Shown: in pieces, positions 17,074 to 26,641 of the stretch
Numbering within the stretch: the stretch's first letter is position 1
Layout: the number at the start of each line of letters is the position of its first letter
Assembly (NCBI GenBank): GCA_030682575.1
Contig: JAUXNX010000001.1
Span: 301,589-365,588, forward strand
Direction: 5' to 3'
From: Gammaproteobacteria bacterium
GTDB lineage: Bacteria > Pseudomonadota > Gammaproteobacteria > Pseudomonadales > Pseudohongiellaceae
DNA length: 64,000 nt
Translations under genes and position numbers: made by a program
Notes under the pieces: model-generated
The model's database searches: none
Seen by the model: only the letters and a program-made list of their open reading frames with translations
What the model was told of the DNA's origin: nothing

Positions 17074-18846
17074 ATGACTTTCAACCGCAACTCACTATTC
17101 TCAGCCGTCGCTGCAGCGACTCTCGGATTCTCAGCCCTTTGCGCACAGGCTGCCGAGCCTGCGCTGACTGCTGCAACCGCCTCTGGCGCCGCCACTACTG
17201 CAACATTTACCGGTGGAGCCACTACCAATAATGGTTCTACTTACACAACAACTGCTGCAAGCAGCGCGGCAATCGATGCCATGGGCACAATCAAGGTAGC
17301 CGCCGCTGATGTAGGCAAGGCTGGAGCACTGGTTGCTCTCGTGAACGTGTCTGGCATGGGCGCATTCCAGATGGTGTCCGGTGGATTCTTTCTGCCCTGG
17401 AACGGCCAGGTAAGCGGCTTGGCACCCTTCGCGGTCAAGACTCTGGCTGCTACCGAGCGGGTCACTGTGATGGACGACCTGATCGGCAAGAACTCCAACC
17501 TGGCAGGCCTGGACTTCCAGATATTCTTTGGATACTACACAGGCAACAACATCAATACCCTGGCGTATACTGCCACACCAATCAGTTTTTCAATTGCAGC
17601 AACTCCTGCTGCGGGCTGCCCGACCAACACCACGCTGTCTACCGGTGGCACATTTGAAGGCAAACCCGTCTGTGTCCTCACAGGTACCATCACCAGTAAT
17701 ACCCACCTGAATGCCAATAACGTCTACCTGCTCAATGGCGCCGTATTCATTGGCGGTGACAACACCAATTCTGCGACGCTGACCATTGATGCAGGAACCA
17801 AAGTGATCAGCCCTGTCGGACTGAACTTCCTGGTAATTCGTCGTGGCTCCAAGATCGTGGCCAACGGCAGCGAAGCTTCTCCAATCGTCTTCACTTACGA
17901 CGGCGATGCTACTGCGACCGCAACCACCACTGGACGCTGGGGTGGCATCATCATCAATGGCAATGCACCAGTTAACGGTTGTGCTGCCGGTACCACGCTC
18001 TGCGAACTGGAAGGTGAAGGCTCTACTGGCAAGTACGGTGGCAACAACCCAACCGACAACAGCGGTGTGCTCAACTACGTCATCGTGAAATACCCCGGCC
18101 AGAACATCACTGAAACCAACGAACTGAATGGTATCGCCTTCCAGGGCGTCGGCAGTGGAACGTTGGTTGACTATGTACAGGTTCACGGAAGCTCTGATGA
18201 TGGCGTCGAGTTCTTTGGCGGCACAGTCAATGCAAAGCACTTGATTTTGACCAGCAACGAGGACGATTCCTTCGATTGGACATTCGGTTACAGTGGCAAA
18301 GTTCAGCACGCGATTGTCAAGCAGCGCGCCGCCTTTGGTGACAGGGGTATAGAAGCAGACAACAACGAGTTTGCTTTTGATTCTCTGCCACGCTCCAAAC
18401 CCACACTCGCCAACTTCACGTTCATTGGCAGGGGTGCAGGCGGTCGCGGCATTGAATTACGCCGTGGTACTGGTGCCAACATCCACAATACGGTGGTGAC
18501 CGGCTTCGATCTGTATTGCCTGGACCTGAATGACAACGCTACGTTCACTAACGGCGGATCCTCTGCCACATCACTGACCGGCCAATTGACGATGACCCAC
18601 TCTCGTTTCGCCTGTGCGAACAATTTCGCGGAATCCGGAACAGATCCATGGTCTGTGGCTGCCTGGTTCAATGGCCAGACTGGCAACTCCACTGGCACAG
18701 CAGACCTCTCAGGAGTTATCAACGGGCCAGGTCTGAATGCGATACCTGCAGCGACATTGAATGACAGCTTCTTCGATGCAGTAACTCACATCGGCGCTGT
18801 GAAAGATCAGAAATCAGACTGGGCCTCAGCCTGGATGTTCAACTGA
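17074..18846 (+). CDS. secreted beta-helix-like protein under Pho control, partner of the TonB receptor
   Basis: A 590-residue exported protein with a signal peptide (MTFNRNSLFSAVAAATLGFS, cut after AQA), an Ala/Thr-rich N-terminal segment, then a long region whose short strands (VYLLNGAVFIGG, TLTIDAGTKVIS, FLVIRRGSKIVANGS, GRWGGIIING, LNYVIVKYPG, IAFQGVGSGTLVDYVQVHGS, GIELRRGTGANIHNTVVTGF) look like rungs of a right-handed beta-helix. An Asp-rich stretch (GSSDDGVEFFGG, SNEDDSFDWTFGYSG) could be a binding or active site. The function is not known. It starts after AGGAGCTCAT, has a Pho box array upstream and a terminator downstream, and is followed by a TonB receptor with its own Pho promoter, so a part in capturing or processing a phosphorus compound is inferred. 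Confidence 0.75.
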   Translation: MTFNRNSLFSAVAAATLGFSALCAQAAEPALTAATASGAATTATFTGGATTNNGSTYTTTAASSAAIDAMGTIKVAAADVGKAGALVALVNVSGMGAFQMVSGGFFLPWNGQVSGLAPFAVKTLAATERVTVMDDLIGKNSNLAGLDFQIFFGYYTGNNINTLAYTATPISFSIAATPAAGCPTNTTLSTGGTFEGKPVCVLTGTITSNTHLNANNVYLLNGAVFIGGDNTNSATLTIDAGTKVISPVGLNFLVIRRGSKIVANGSEASPIVFTYDGDATATATTTGRWGGIIINGNAPVNGCAAGTTLCELEGEGSTGKYGGNNPTDNSGVLNYVIVKYPGQNITETNELNGIAFQGVGSGTLVDYVQVHGSSDDGVEFFGGTVNAKHLILTSNEDDSFDWTFGYSGKVQHAIVKQRAAFGDRGIEADNNEFAFDSLPRSKPTLANFTFIGRGAGGRGIELRRGTGANIHNTVVTGFDLYCLDLNDNATFTNGGSSATSLTGQLTMTHSRFACANNFAESGTDPWSVAAWFNGQTGNSTGTADLSGVINGPGLNAIPAATLNDSFFDAVTHIGAVKDQKSDWASAWMFN

Positions 18847-18892
18847 ACTGATCAGGATTGATCCCGGAAAATCGGGATACGACACGAAACAA

Positions 18893-18921
18893 GGGGGCGC
18901 CTGCGGGCGCCTCCTTTTATT
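18893..18921 (+). terminator. rho-independent terminator after the beta-helix gene
   Basis: A GC-rich stem (GGGGGCGCC with GGGCGCCTCC) with a short loop is followed by TTTTATTTT. A second small hairpin (ATCCCG/CGGGAT, 18861-18878) precedes it. The terminator separates the gene from the TonB receptor. Confidence 0.88.
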
Positions 18922-18974
18922 TTCAGTAACGCATATTCAAGATTTTTTATCGAATCGGATGCGAATTCACCCAA

Positions 18975-18992
18975 CTGAAATATTACTGTCAT
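18975..18992 (+). promoter_or_regulatory. Pho box of the TonB receptor gene
   Basis: CTGAAATATTACTGTCAT: the second repeat is a perfect CTGTCAT and the first matches at five of seven bases. A good -10, TACAAT, lies at 19003-19008, exactly 10 bases after the box. The ATG at 19052 is 44 bases further on. Confidence 0.8.
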
Positions 18993-19051
18993 CTTGGTTC
19001 ACTACAATTGCTCCGACTTTCAGATCCATCCCTTATTACGGAACCTTTATT

Positions 19052-21595
19052 ATGATCAAACGCGCCCTTCCTGCAGCGATCGCAATTGCCCTTGGAAACA
19101 TGCCAGTCATGGCTCAGGACAATTCCGGCACCACAGCTATTGGCTCCAACCTCCCGCAGATTGAGGAGATATCCGTAATCGGGCGTTTTGTACCAGATGA
19201 AAAGCGCAGCACCTCTGCACTCTCCAATGTGCTTACAAATGAAGAGTTTTCCCGCTCTGGCGATACCAATATCGCAGAAGGCCTGAAGCGTGTTGCCGGC
19301 CTCAGCCTCGTGGGTGGCAAGTATGTGTATGTTCGCGGTCTGGGTGAGCGTTACTCATCTGCTCTGCTCAACGGCTCAAGCATGCCAAGCCCGGAACCAT
19401 TGAATCGCGTTGTGCCACTCGATCTTTTCCCGAACGCAATCATGGACAGTGTCGTTGTACAGAAGACTTATTCCGCGCAGTTCCCGAGCGAGTTTGGCGG
19501 TGGCGTCCTGCAGATGCGCACCAAAAAGAGCAGCGATGAATTCTTCTTCAATCTGGCAAGCTCTGTGGGTATGACAGAAGGCTCAAGCTTCTCTGATGGT
19601 TTGAAGGCCAACAGCGGCAACAAGGACTGGCTCGGTTACGATGACGGCACACGAGCCATGCCCGGACTTCTAAAGAATGCGACTGCCAACGGGCAACGCC
19701 TGCAGCGCCGCAGCCAGTTCCTGAATACCGGCGGTTCCACGCCACAGGAATTACAAGCCATTGGCCGGAGTCTGAACAACGATTACGATCTTGGCACCAA
19801 GACACTTCCTGCAGACATCGGTCTGACGGGCTCAGTAGGCAACTACCACGACGTTGGTAACTATCGCTTCAATTACCTTGCTGCGGTGGATTACAAGAAC
19901 GGCTGGGACAATCAGGAGATCGAGCGCAATTCCTACAAGGTGGGTAGCGTGGATGAGCTTGTACGCGAGAATGCGTTTACTTTCTACGGCACCGAGAACA
20001 ATGTCGACATCAGCTCAATCCTGTCTACCGGTTTCGAAATTTCCCAGAACCACACTCTGAGCGCAACCAATATCCTGCTGCGTCAGTCTGACAATATTGC
20101 TGCCGATCAGATCGGTTTCTTCGGTGACGAACGCCTCGACAGCAAGATCACGGAGATCGAGTTCATAGAGCGCGAACTTATCTCTCACCAGATCCAGGGA
20201 GACCACTACTTCCCAGATGCCAGAGAATTGAATGTGACATGGCGCTACAATCTATCGACCGCAGAGCGCAATGCACCGGACACCCGTGAATATCGCTACG
20301 ACCTGCTTGACAATGCCTACCGTTTCAATCTGCGTTCAGATGGCAACGTGCGTCGTTACAGTGAGCTGAGTGATACCAATACCGACTATGCAGTTGACAG
20401 CAATATGGTGTTCTACGGCCCTGCAAATTCCACCATCGTCATGTCTGCGGGATACTCGAAACAGGACAGCGAGCGAGACTATTTCATTCGTCGCTTCTCT
20501 TTCATTGAACAGGGCGACATTGCAAATGCCACTGGCTTTCTGAATCAACCCTTGTCGAAGATTCTGACACCGGAATATATCAGCTCGACAGAGTTCGAAC
20601 TGCGCGAGACCACGCGCCCGACAGATACTTACGATGCAACCCGCAACCTGGAATCCTATTACATTCAGGGCGATCTGAACTTTGGCGACAGAGTGCAATT
20701 GCTCGTAGGTGTGCGCCAGGAGGAATACCAACAAAATGTCCGAACATTTGATCTGTTCACCCCTGCCAACGCGATAGAAGCAGATCTGCGCACGAGTGAT
20801 CTGTTGCCTGGAGTTACGGCAACCTATATCGCCGGCAACCATCAATTCCGTGCCGGATACAGCGAGACAACTTCACGACCTGACTTCCGTGAACTCTCAC
20901 CCGCCACTTTCACCAATCCCCTCACCGGTTACGAAGTGGTGGGCAACCCAGACCTGAAAGTCGCTCAAATCAAGAACTACGATCTGCGCTGGGAATGGTA
21001 TTTTGCCGCCGCCGACAGCATGTCGATAGGTTTGTTCATGAAGGAGTTCGATTCACCAATCGAGTCGGTAGTGCAGCCTGGCGCCAATAGTGCACGCAGC
21101 TATGTGAACGCGCAGTCAGCCGAAAACATGGGCATCGAGTTCGAGATTCGCAAGCAGTTCGACTTTCTCGGTGATCGCTGGGAAAATTTCTACGTTTCCA
21201 CCAACGCATCTTACATCGAGTCCGAAGTGACAATCGGCGTAACACAACAGAACATCCTCACCAACAGCTCGCGTCCGTTGCAGGGCCAATCCGACTGGCT
21301 CTTCAACGGCCAGCTTGGCTATGATGATTTCAATGGCCTTACTGCCACGCTGTTGTATCACTACTTCGGTGAGCGCATCTATGAGGTAGGCATTCTCGGT
21401 GCACCGGATCTGATTGAAGAGCCCCACGGCGAACTGGATCTGGTAGTGAGCAAAGAGTTCGGTGATCACTGGAAAATCAACCTGAAGGCTCAGAACCTCC
21501 TTGATGAGCGCAAAAAAATCACCCAGGGTGGTTTGGTCGCCACTGGCTACGCAGAAGGACGCTCCGCAAGTTTGAAAGTCGAGTATCGCTTCTGA
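19052..21595 (+). CDS. TonB-dependent outer-membrane receptor, Pho-controlled
   Basis: An 847-residue receptor. Signal peptide MIKRALPAAIAIALGNMPVM, ending AQ; a TonB-box-like EEISVIG follows. The plug domain carries NVLTNEEFSRSGDTNIAEGLKRVAGLSLVGGKYVYVRGLGERYSS, VVPLDLFPNAIMDSVVVQKTYSAQFPSEFGGGVLQMRT, and the rest is a large beta-barrel ending in SLKVEYRF with terminal Phe. Such receptors import scarce large solutes using proton-motive force through TonB-ExbBD; none of those energising genes is in the window. The ATG at 19052 is chosen because an upstream in-frame start at 18959 lies before the Pho promoter. The ligand is unknown; context suggests a phosphate-bearing compound. Confidence 0.88.
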   Translation: MIKRALPAAIAIALGNMPVMAQDNSGTTAIGSNLPQIEEISVIGRFVPDEKRSTSALSNVLTNEEFSRSGDTNIAEGLKRVAGLSLVGGKYVYVRGLGERYSSALLNGSSMPSPEPLNRVVPLDLFPNAIMDSVVVQKTYSAQFPSEFGGGVLQMRTKKSSDEFFFNLASSVGMTEGSSFSDGLKANSGNKDWLGYDDGTRAMPGLLKNATANGQRLQRRSQFLNTGGSTPQELQAIGRSLNNDYDLGTKTLPADIGLTGSVGNYHDVGNYRFNYLAAVDYKNGWDNQEIERNSYKVGSVDELVRENAFTFYGTENNVDISSILSTGFEISQNHTLSATNILLRQSDNIAADQIGFFGDERLDSKITEIEFIERELISHQIQGDHYFPDARELNVTWRYNLSTAERNAPDTREYRYDLLDNAYRFNLRSDGNVRRYSELSDTNTDYAVDSNMVFYGPANSTIVMSAGYSKQDSERDYFIRRFSFIEQGDIANATGFLNQPLSKILTPEYISSTEFELRETTRPTDTYDATRNLESYYIQGDLNFGDRVQLLVGVRQEEYQQNVRTFDLFTPANAIEADLRTSDLLPGVTATYIAGNHQFRAGYSETTSRPDFRELSPATFTNPLTGYEVVGNPDLKVAQIKNYDLRWEWYFAAADSMSIGLFMKEFDSPIESVVQPGANSARSYVNAQSAENMGIEFEIRKQFDFLGDRWENFYVSTNASYIESEVTIGVTQQNILTNSSRPLQGQSDWLFNGQLGYDDFNGLTATLLYHYFGERIYEVGILGAPDLIEEPHGELDLVVSKEFGDHWKINLKAQNLLDERKKITQGGLVATGYAEGRSASLKVEYRF

Positions 21596-21629
21596 TTGCC
21601 GGAGCAAAGGAGCCGGTTGTTTTCATTTG

Positions 21630-21647
21630 CTGTCACACCACTGTAAT
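21630..21647 (+). promoter_or_regulatory. Pho box of phoB
   Basis: CTGTCACACCACTGTAAT, two repeats 11 bases apart. TCTAAT at 21658-21663 sits 10 bases beyond it as the -10. It implies that PhoB activates its own operon. Confidence 0.8.
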
Positions 21648-21712
21648 ATAAGATTGCTCTAATACACTTGTTGAAATTACAAGTACTTACAAGCAAGCGG
21701 TAATAGGAAATC

Positions 21713-22423
21713 ATGAGTGAACCGACAATTTTGATCGTCGATGACGAACCAGCGATACGCGACATGATCGGCATTACACTCGATCTGGCTGGTTTCAACA
21801 GCATGAGTGCGGAGACTGCCCACCAGGCCCACGTGTCCATCGTGGACAGTCGTCCCGATCTCGTGCTGCTCGACTGGATGTTGCCAGGTGGCAGCGGAAT
21901 TGAGCTGGCCCGGCGATTGAAGCGGGACGAGCTGACAGCGACGCTGCCGATCATCATGCTCACGGCCAAGACCAGTGAAGACAACAAGGTGCAGGGGCTG
22001 GACGTCGGTGTGGATGACTATGTCACCAAACCATTCTCACCCCGCGAACTGGTGGCACGCATCAAGGCTGTGCTGCGCAGGACCAGCGGCAATCAGCAGG
22101 ACAAGGTGATCCGCGTGTTCGATCTGCAACTCGATCCATCGAGCCACAGAATCACCATCGAGGACTCACCCGTCGACATGGGACCAACCGAGTTCAAGCT
22201 GCTGAAATTCTTCATGTCCCACCAGGAGAAAGTCTTCAGCCGTGACCATATCCAGGATCAGGTCTGGGGCGCCAATGTCTATCTCGAAGAGCGCACGATC
22301 GACGTGCATATCCGGCGTTTGCGCAAAGCACTCAGCTCGGTGGAGAAGACCAGTATCAATTACGCCAGATTGATACAGACTGTCCGTGGCGCAGGTTACC
22401 GCTTCTCGGTGAAACCTTCCTGA
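21713..22423 (+). CDS. phoB: phosphate regulon response regulator PhoB
   Basis: A 236-residue OmpR-type regulator. The receiver domain has the acidic pair in ILIVDDEPAIR, phosphorylated Asp54 in LVLLDWMLPG, Thr in MLTAKTSE and Lys in DDYVTKPFSPREL. The winged-helix domain follows (DMGPTEFKLLKFFMSHQEKVFSRDHIQDQVWG, EERTIDVHIRRLRKAL, RGAGYRFS), with the PhoB-like FKLL and VWG-NVYLEERT features. It activates phosphate-starvation genes by binding Pho boxes. AGGAAATC precedes the ATG, a Pho box lies 65 bases upstream, and phoR follows 79 bases later. Confidence 0.96.
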   Translation: MSEPTILIVDDEPAIRDMIGITLDLAGFNSMSAETAHQAHVSIVDSRPDLVLLDWMLPGGSGIELARRLKRDELTATLPIIMLTAKTSEDNKVQGLDVGVDDYVTKPFSPRELVARIKAVLRRTSGNQQDKVIRVFDLQLDPSSHRITIEDSPVDMGPTEFKLLKFFMSHQEKVFSRDHIQDQVWGANVYLEERTIDVHIRRLRKALSSVEKTSINYARLIQTVRGAGYRFSVKPS

Positions 22424-22502
22424 CGTTTATTTCAGGGACACCTTTCGCTATAGTAGCCCGCACTTGCAGACATCGGGTCTGTTGATATAAAGGACAGCTG
22501 CA

Positions 22503-23837
22503 TTGCTTCGCGACTGGCGCTCTGAACTGAACCGATTTCTTGTCCTGATAGCGGTTACCACCGTAGTCGGGCTGATTGCTGGAAGGCTGACCTTATTCCT
22601 CCTAGTGGGCATTCTCGGTTATCTGGCGCATACTTTCTATCAGCTCCATCGCCTCTACTCCTGGCTCGACAAACTTCCCGAAACAGAACAGGACGAACCT
22701 CCAGAAGCCAAAGGTATCTGGGGGAGTGTCTTTGATGGCATATACCGTTTGCAAAGGCGCGAAAGAGAGGCCGTCAATCACCTCAAGAGTATTCTCAACA
22801 AGGCACAGGAGTCTTCGGCTGCTTTGGAAATGGCGGTAATCATGATCAACCGCAAGGGTAATCTCGAATGGTGGAACAAGGCGGCAGAGACCCTGCTGGG
22901 CTTTCGCTCCGAACAGGACCAGCAGCAGGGTGTCACCAACCTGCTGAGAGAACCTCGTTTCTTCGAATACTTTGAAAGCGGAAAGTACAACGAACCGCTG
23001 CAAATTCCCTCCCCCTTGAACAAGAAAATAATTTTGGAATTCCAGGTCACCCTCTTTGGAGAGGGCGAGCGTCTGATGCTGGTGAGAGACGTTACACAGA
23101 TGCACAAGCTGGAATTGATGCGCAAGGATTTCGTCGGCAATGTCTCCCACGAACTGCGTACCCCGATCACTGTCATCAACGGCTATCTTGAAACCTTGCT
23201 GGATAACAGAGACAGTGTGGCGCCACGATGGATCAAACCCCTGGAGCAGATGCTGCAACAATCGCAGCGCATGGAGAATATCGTGCGCGACCTACTGACT
23301 CTCTCACGCCTGGAAACCAAGGCATTGCCGAAGCAGCAGGACAGAGTTGATATCAGCTCACTGCTGCGCGAAATTCGCGGCGAAGCCGAGCAGGTTTTCG
23401 CCGCAAAGCAACACGCAATCCTGCTGGAGTGTGAAGGCGAATATTTCCTGCAGGGCAGCATGAGCGAACTGTACAGTGCCATATCGAATCTATTGTTCAA
23501 TGCAGGAAAATACACCCCAGATCACGGCAAGATCATCCTGAAAGCAAATCTTGTCACAACAGGATTGGACATTGAGGTGGCCGACAATGGAGTTGGCATT
23601 GAAGAGCAACATCTGCCACGACTGACGGAGCGCTTCTACCGCGTTGATGAAAGCCGCTCGACCGACACCGGTGGCACAGGGTTGGGATTGGCGATTGTGA
23701 AGCATGTGCTGGCGCGCCACGGCGCCAAACTGGAGATATTGAGTGAAGTGGGCAAGGGCAGTCGCTTTATCTGCCACTTCCCCAAGGAACGGTTGCTGGA
23801 AGCTGTGCCTCCACAAGATGTCAGGGCAAGTGCCTGA
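22503..23837 (+). CDS. phoR: phosphate regulon sensor histidine kinase PhoR
   Basis: A 444-residue inner-membrane kinase. Two close membrane helices at residues 10-45 are followed by a cytoplasmic linker, a PAS domain (about 100-200, MAVIMINRKGNLEWWNKAAETLLG), the dimerisation domain with phosphorylated His216 in VGNVSHELRTPITV, and the ATPase core with LLFNAGKYTPDHG (N box), VADNGVGI (G1) and DTGGTGLGLAI (G2). The topology, with no large periplasmic loop, is that of PhoR, which senses Pst activity through PhoU. The start is a TTG at 22503, preceded by AAGGA; no ATG lies near. It is co-transcribed with phoB. Confidence 0.94.
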   Translation: MLRDWRSELNRFLVLIAVTTVVGLIAGRLTLFLLVGILGYLAHTFYQLHRLYSWLDKLPETEQDEPPEAKGIWGSVFDGIYRLQRREREAVNHLKSILNKAQESSAALEMAVIMINRKGNLEWWNKAAETLLGFRSEQDQQQGVTNLLREPRFFEYFESGKYNEPLQIPSPLNKKIILEFQVTLFGEGERLMLVRDVTQMHKLELMRKDFVGNVSHELRTPITVINGYLETLLDNRDSVAPRWIKPLEQMLQQSQRMENIVRDLLTLSRLETKALPKQQDRVDISSLLREIRGEAEQVFAAKQHAILLECEGEYFLQGSMSELYSAISNLLFNAGKYTPDHGKIILKANLVTTGLDIEVADNGVGIEEQHLPRLTERFYRVDESRSTDTGGTGLGLAIVKHVLARHGAKLEILSEVGKGSRFICHFPKERLLEAVPPQDVRASA

Positions 23838-23857
23838 TCACTTGTGAACACTCATGA

Positions 23858-24802
23858 TCAGAAGCGGTATTCGTAACCAATGCCATACTGATCGTTGTTG
23901 ACCCTGTTGTTGTCTGCCCGTGTCATCGTGACGAACGCAAACAACCTGGAATCTCCATTGATCAGGTAATCCACGCCAACCGAGTGCTGCTTGCCTCCTG
24001 CACGCTTCTGATCAGATACCCCTGTCTGCGCCTTCAGCAGAAACTTGTCAATCTGATAGGACGCGCTCACGAATACGCCATCCTGTTCCCCTCGATTGTT
24101 GGCACTGCTCTCCGATGTCTCGTAAAGCGCACCCAGTTGCAAGGCGCCCTTTCGGTACTGAGTTACCAATCGCACCACATCATGGCTGTTGATGTTGTTA
24201 TCAAGACCTACTCCGGCGTAGAAACTGCCTTGAGTATAGGTAAGAGACGACGAGGTGCTCTTGCTGAGGCGATCACCGAGGCTATCCTGGCCATCGAACA
24301 CGGCGGCAAACGATGCCGTGAAACCACCACCGAATTGCGGACTCGTGTAGTGAACAGTGTCATTGGGGCGGTTCTCGGCGACGACCAGAGTTCTGATATC
24401 ACCATTGAGATCGTTGAAAAGGTCGATGCGGTTTTGAATCAGTTTGGTGGGGGTGTCGTGCTTGCCGATCAGCAGAGAGCCCAACCCACCTTTCAATCCG
24501 ATGAAGCTATTGCGCTGTGCGGTCAGATCGGAATCGAACTTGCCGTGCCTCGGATTGACTTCGTACTCGGCCTGGTAAATCAGCTCCAGCCCCTCACGCA
24601 GTGGTATGGCCCCCAGAATCCCGAGACGGGAGGCATTACTCACCATATCAGGATTGGAATCACCCTTCTGGGGCTTGTTCATGACTTCAGTCAGATTGAG
24701 GCGACCATAGAAGGTCGGGGTGATATCCGAATCCTGAGCCTGTGCGGAAATGCTGTAAATCGAAGCGAGCACAGCCAGCGGTAATGCTTTTGTCACATTC
24801 AT
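23858..24802 (-). CDS. Pho-controlled general porin (Gram-negative trimeric porin family)
   Basis: A 314-residue outer-membrane protein. Signal peptide MNVTKALPLAVLASIYSISA, cut after QAQ; the mature part starts with a strand ITPTFYGRLNLTEV, has SRLGILGAIPLREGLELIYQAEYEV and RNSFIGLKGGLGSLLIGKHDTP (the typical loop-3 entrance of Porin_4 proteins), and ends YGIGYEYRF with terminal Phe. It is not OprP-like in length, but a strong Pho box at 24871-24888 shows that it is induced by phosphate shortage, so it probably eases diffusion of phosphate or phosphoesters. GGAGAGAA lies upstream of the ATG. It converges with phoR. Confidence 0.88.
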   Translation of the reverse strand: MNVTKALPLAVLASIYSISAQAQDSDITPTFYGRLNLTEVMNKPQKGDSNPDMVSNASRLGILGAIPLREGLELIYQAEYEVNPRHGKFDSDLTAQRNSFIGLKGGLGSLLIGKHDTPTKLIQNRIDLFNDLNGDIRTLVVAENRPNDTVHYTSPQFGGGFTASFAAVFDGQDSLGDRLSKSTSSSLTYTQGSFYAGVGLDNNINSHDVVRLVTQYRKGALQLGALYETSESSANNRGEQDGVFVSASYQIDKFLLKAQTGVSDQKRAGGKQHSVGVDYLINGDSRLFAFVTMTRADNNRVNNDQYGIGYEYRF

Positions 24803-24870
24803 TCATTTCTCTCCAATTAGCCAGGTTCTACGCCCTGTTCAGCATTTTTGGGAGACTATATTACTCTTAT

Positions 24871-24888
24871 ATGACAGATTAATGACAT
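24871..24888 (-). promoter_or_regulatory. Pho box of the porin gene
   Basis: On the minus strand ATGTCATTAATCTGTCAT, close to consensus. The -10 TATAGT (24855-24860) is exactly 10 bases downstream. The porin ATG is at 24802. Confidence 0.85.
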
Positions 24889-24932
24889 TGTGACAAAACA
24901 ATGAACTATTTGTGACAGATGGATCCCGACTG

Positions 24933-25658
24933 CTACGACTCTCCCTTCACCTGCTCTTCCAGCCCCGACAATCCGATATGTCGGACATCAGTGCCCTTGA
25001 CCAGATAGATCACATGCTCCGCAATGTTCTTGGCGTGATCCCCTACCCGCTCCAGCGCCCGCAACGCCCAGATGATATTGAGCACACGCGTGATGCTGCG
25101 TGGATCCTCGATCATGTACGTGATCATCTCGCGCATGGCACTGCTGTACTCCATATCCACATTGACGTCTTCCTTGGCGACAACAAGAGCAGCTTCGACA
25201 TCGTAACGGGCGAAGGCATCCAGAGCCATATAGACCATTTTGCGGACACGTTCACCAATGTGACGAATCTCGACATAACCCTTGGATGACTCTCCATGCT
25301 CCGTGAGTTCAATCGCGAGCCTGGCAATCTTGGCAGATTCGTCACCGATTCTTTCCAGATCATTCACGGTCTTGATGATGGTCAGCACCAGACGCAGATC
25401 GCTGGCCGCTGGCTGGCGCCGCACCAGAATGCGATTGCATTCCTCATCGATCTTCACCTCCATGGCATTGATCGTGGCATCATCCTCCCGCACCAACTGA
25501 CCAAGACCACTGTCTGCCGTAATGATGGCATCAATGGCATCGCTGAGCTGCTTCTCGACCATACCACCCATCTCCAGCATGTTGTTCTTGATCTCTTCAA
25601 GATCTTCGTTGAATTGCTGGGAAATGTGATGACTGTGAATTTTCGCGTCTTTTTTCAT
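24933..25658 (-). CDS. phoU: phosphate signalling protein PhoU
   Basis: A 241-residue helical protein with two three-helix PhoU repeats. It carries the conserved metal-binding-type motifs ERIGDESAKIARLAIEL in the first repeat and ERVGDHAKNIAEHVIYLVKG in the second, and HHISQQFNEDLEEIKNNMLEMGG at the start. It lies in the cytoplasm and links Pst transporter state to PhoR, damping the response when phosphate is plentiful. The ATG at 25658 follows AGGAACCAGGTT. A long in-frame extension to 25802 crosses into pstB's downstream space and has no similarity. It ends the pstC-pstA-pstB-phoU transcript, 61 bases after pstB. Confidence 0.95.
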   Translation of the reverse strand: MKKDAKIHSHHISQQFNEDLEEIKNNMLEMGGMVEKQLSDAIDAIITADSGLGQLVREDDATINAMEVKIDEECNRILVRRQPAASDLRLVLTIIKTVNDLERIGDESAKIARLAIELTEHGESSKGYVEIRHIGERVRKMVYMALDAFARYDVEAALVVAKEDVNVDMEYSSAMREMITYMIEDPRSITRVLNIIWALRALERVGDHAKNIAEHVIYLVKGTDVRHIGLSGLEEQVKGES

Positions 25659-25719
25659 AACCTGGTTCCTTGCCCTGGAACTTGCACAATGTGTAAATAA
25701 ACTTTGGTACGTAGAATTC

Positions 25720-26580
25720 TCAACCGTAACGACCGGTAATATAGTCTTCGGTCTGTTTTTCGGTCGGATTCGTGAAAATATTATCTGCTGTATCAAATTC
25801 AATCATTTTTCCCATGTACATGAAGGCCGTGAAGTCCGAGACTCTGGCGGCCTGCTGCATGTTGTGGGTCACGATGATGATGGTATAGCGTTCCTTGAGC
25901 TCGTTGATCAGCTCTTCGATCTTCAGTGTGGAGATCGGGTCGAGTGCCGAGGCGGGCTCATCCAGCAACAATACTTCTGGCTCCACGGCCACAGTTCTGG
26001 CAATAACAAGACGTTGCTGCTGACCACCCGACAGACCGAGGGCACTGTCGTGCAGACGATCCTTCACCTCATCCCACAGCGCTGCAGCGTGCAGAGATTT
26101 CTCCACACTTTCATCAAGTATGCGTTTCTTGTTGATACCCTGAATACGCAGGCCGTAAGCAACATTCTCATAGATGGACTTCGGAAACGGATTCGGCTTC
26201 TGGAACACCATGCCGACACGGCGGCGCAGATCGGCCACGTCAATCGAGCGATGATAGATGTCTGCACCATCAAGAGTAATGCTGCCCTTGATGACACAAT
26301 CATCCACCAGATCATTCATGCGATTGAAGCAGCGCAGCAGACTGGATTTTCCGCAACCACTGGGGCCGATAAACGCTGTGACGCGCTGACTGGGAATGCT
26401 CAGGTTGATGTCCGCAAGCGCTCGTGTCGATCCATAGTACAGGTTCAGATCACTGACGCGCAGGCAGCTCGGCAGGTCTTCCGCCGAGGGCGTTTGTTCG
26501 TGACTCGACAGTTTCGACATGTCGATCTTCTTGAACTTAGAGCGGTTCACCGGTGCGTATTCAGTCGTTGGTTCTGTCAT
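25720..26580 (-). CDS. pstB: phosphate ABC transporter ATPase PstB
   Basis: A 286-residue ABC ATPase that powers the Pst importer. Walker A is GPSGCGKSS, the Q loop [22 protein letters not shown] is diagnostic of PstB, the signature is LSGGQQQR, Walker [14 protein letters not shown] and the H loop IIIVTHNM; it ends [13 protein letters not shown]. An N-terminal stretch of about 35 residues is longer than in E. coli. The start is taken at 26580 (AAGGCGCA before it); a start five codons earlier at 26595 is possible. It lies 61 bases after pstA on the same strand. Confidence 0.96.
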   Translation of the reverse strand: MTEPTTEYAPVNRSKFKKIDMSKLSSHEQTPSAEDLPSCLRVSDLNLYYGSTRALADINLSIPSQRVTAFIGPSGCGKSSLLRCFNRMNDLVDDCVIKGSITLDGADIYHRSIDVADLRRRVGMVFQKPNPFPKSIYENVAYGLRIQGINKKRILDESVEKSLHAAALWDEVKDRLHDSALGLSGGQQQRLVIARTVAVEPEVLLLDEPASALDPISTLKIEELINELKERYTIIIVTHNMQQAARVSDFTAFMYMGKMIEFDTADNIFTNPTEKQTEDYITGRYG

Positions 26581-26641
26581 TGCGCCTTGATCCATATATT
26601 GGGTTGTTCAGTGGAGTCGCTGCATTTATACACAGCGGACA

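Noticed and set aside
23984..24784. 266-codon plus-strand frame over the porin gene
   Set aside because: Antisense to a porin with signal peptide, terminal Phe and Pho box.
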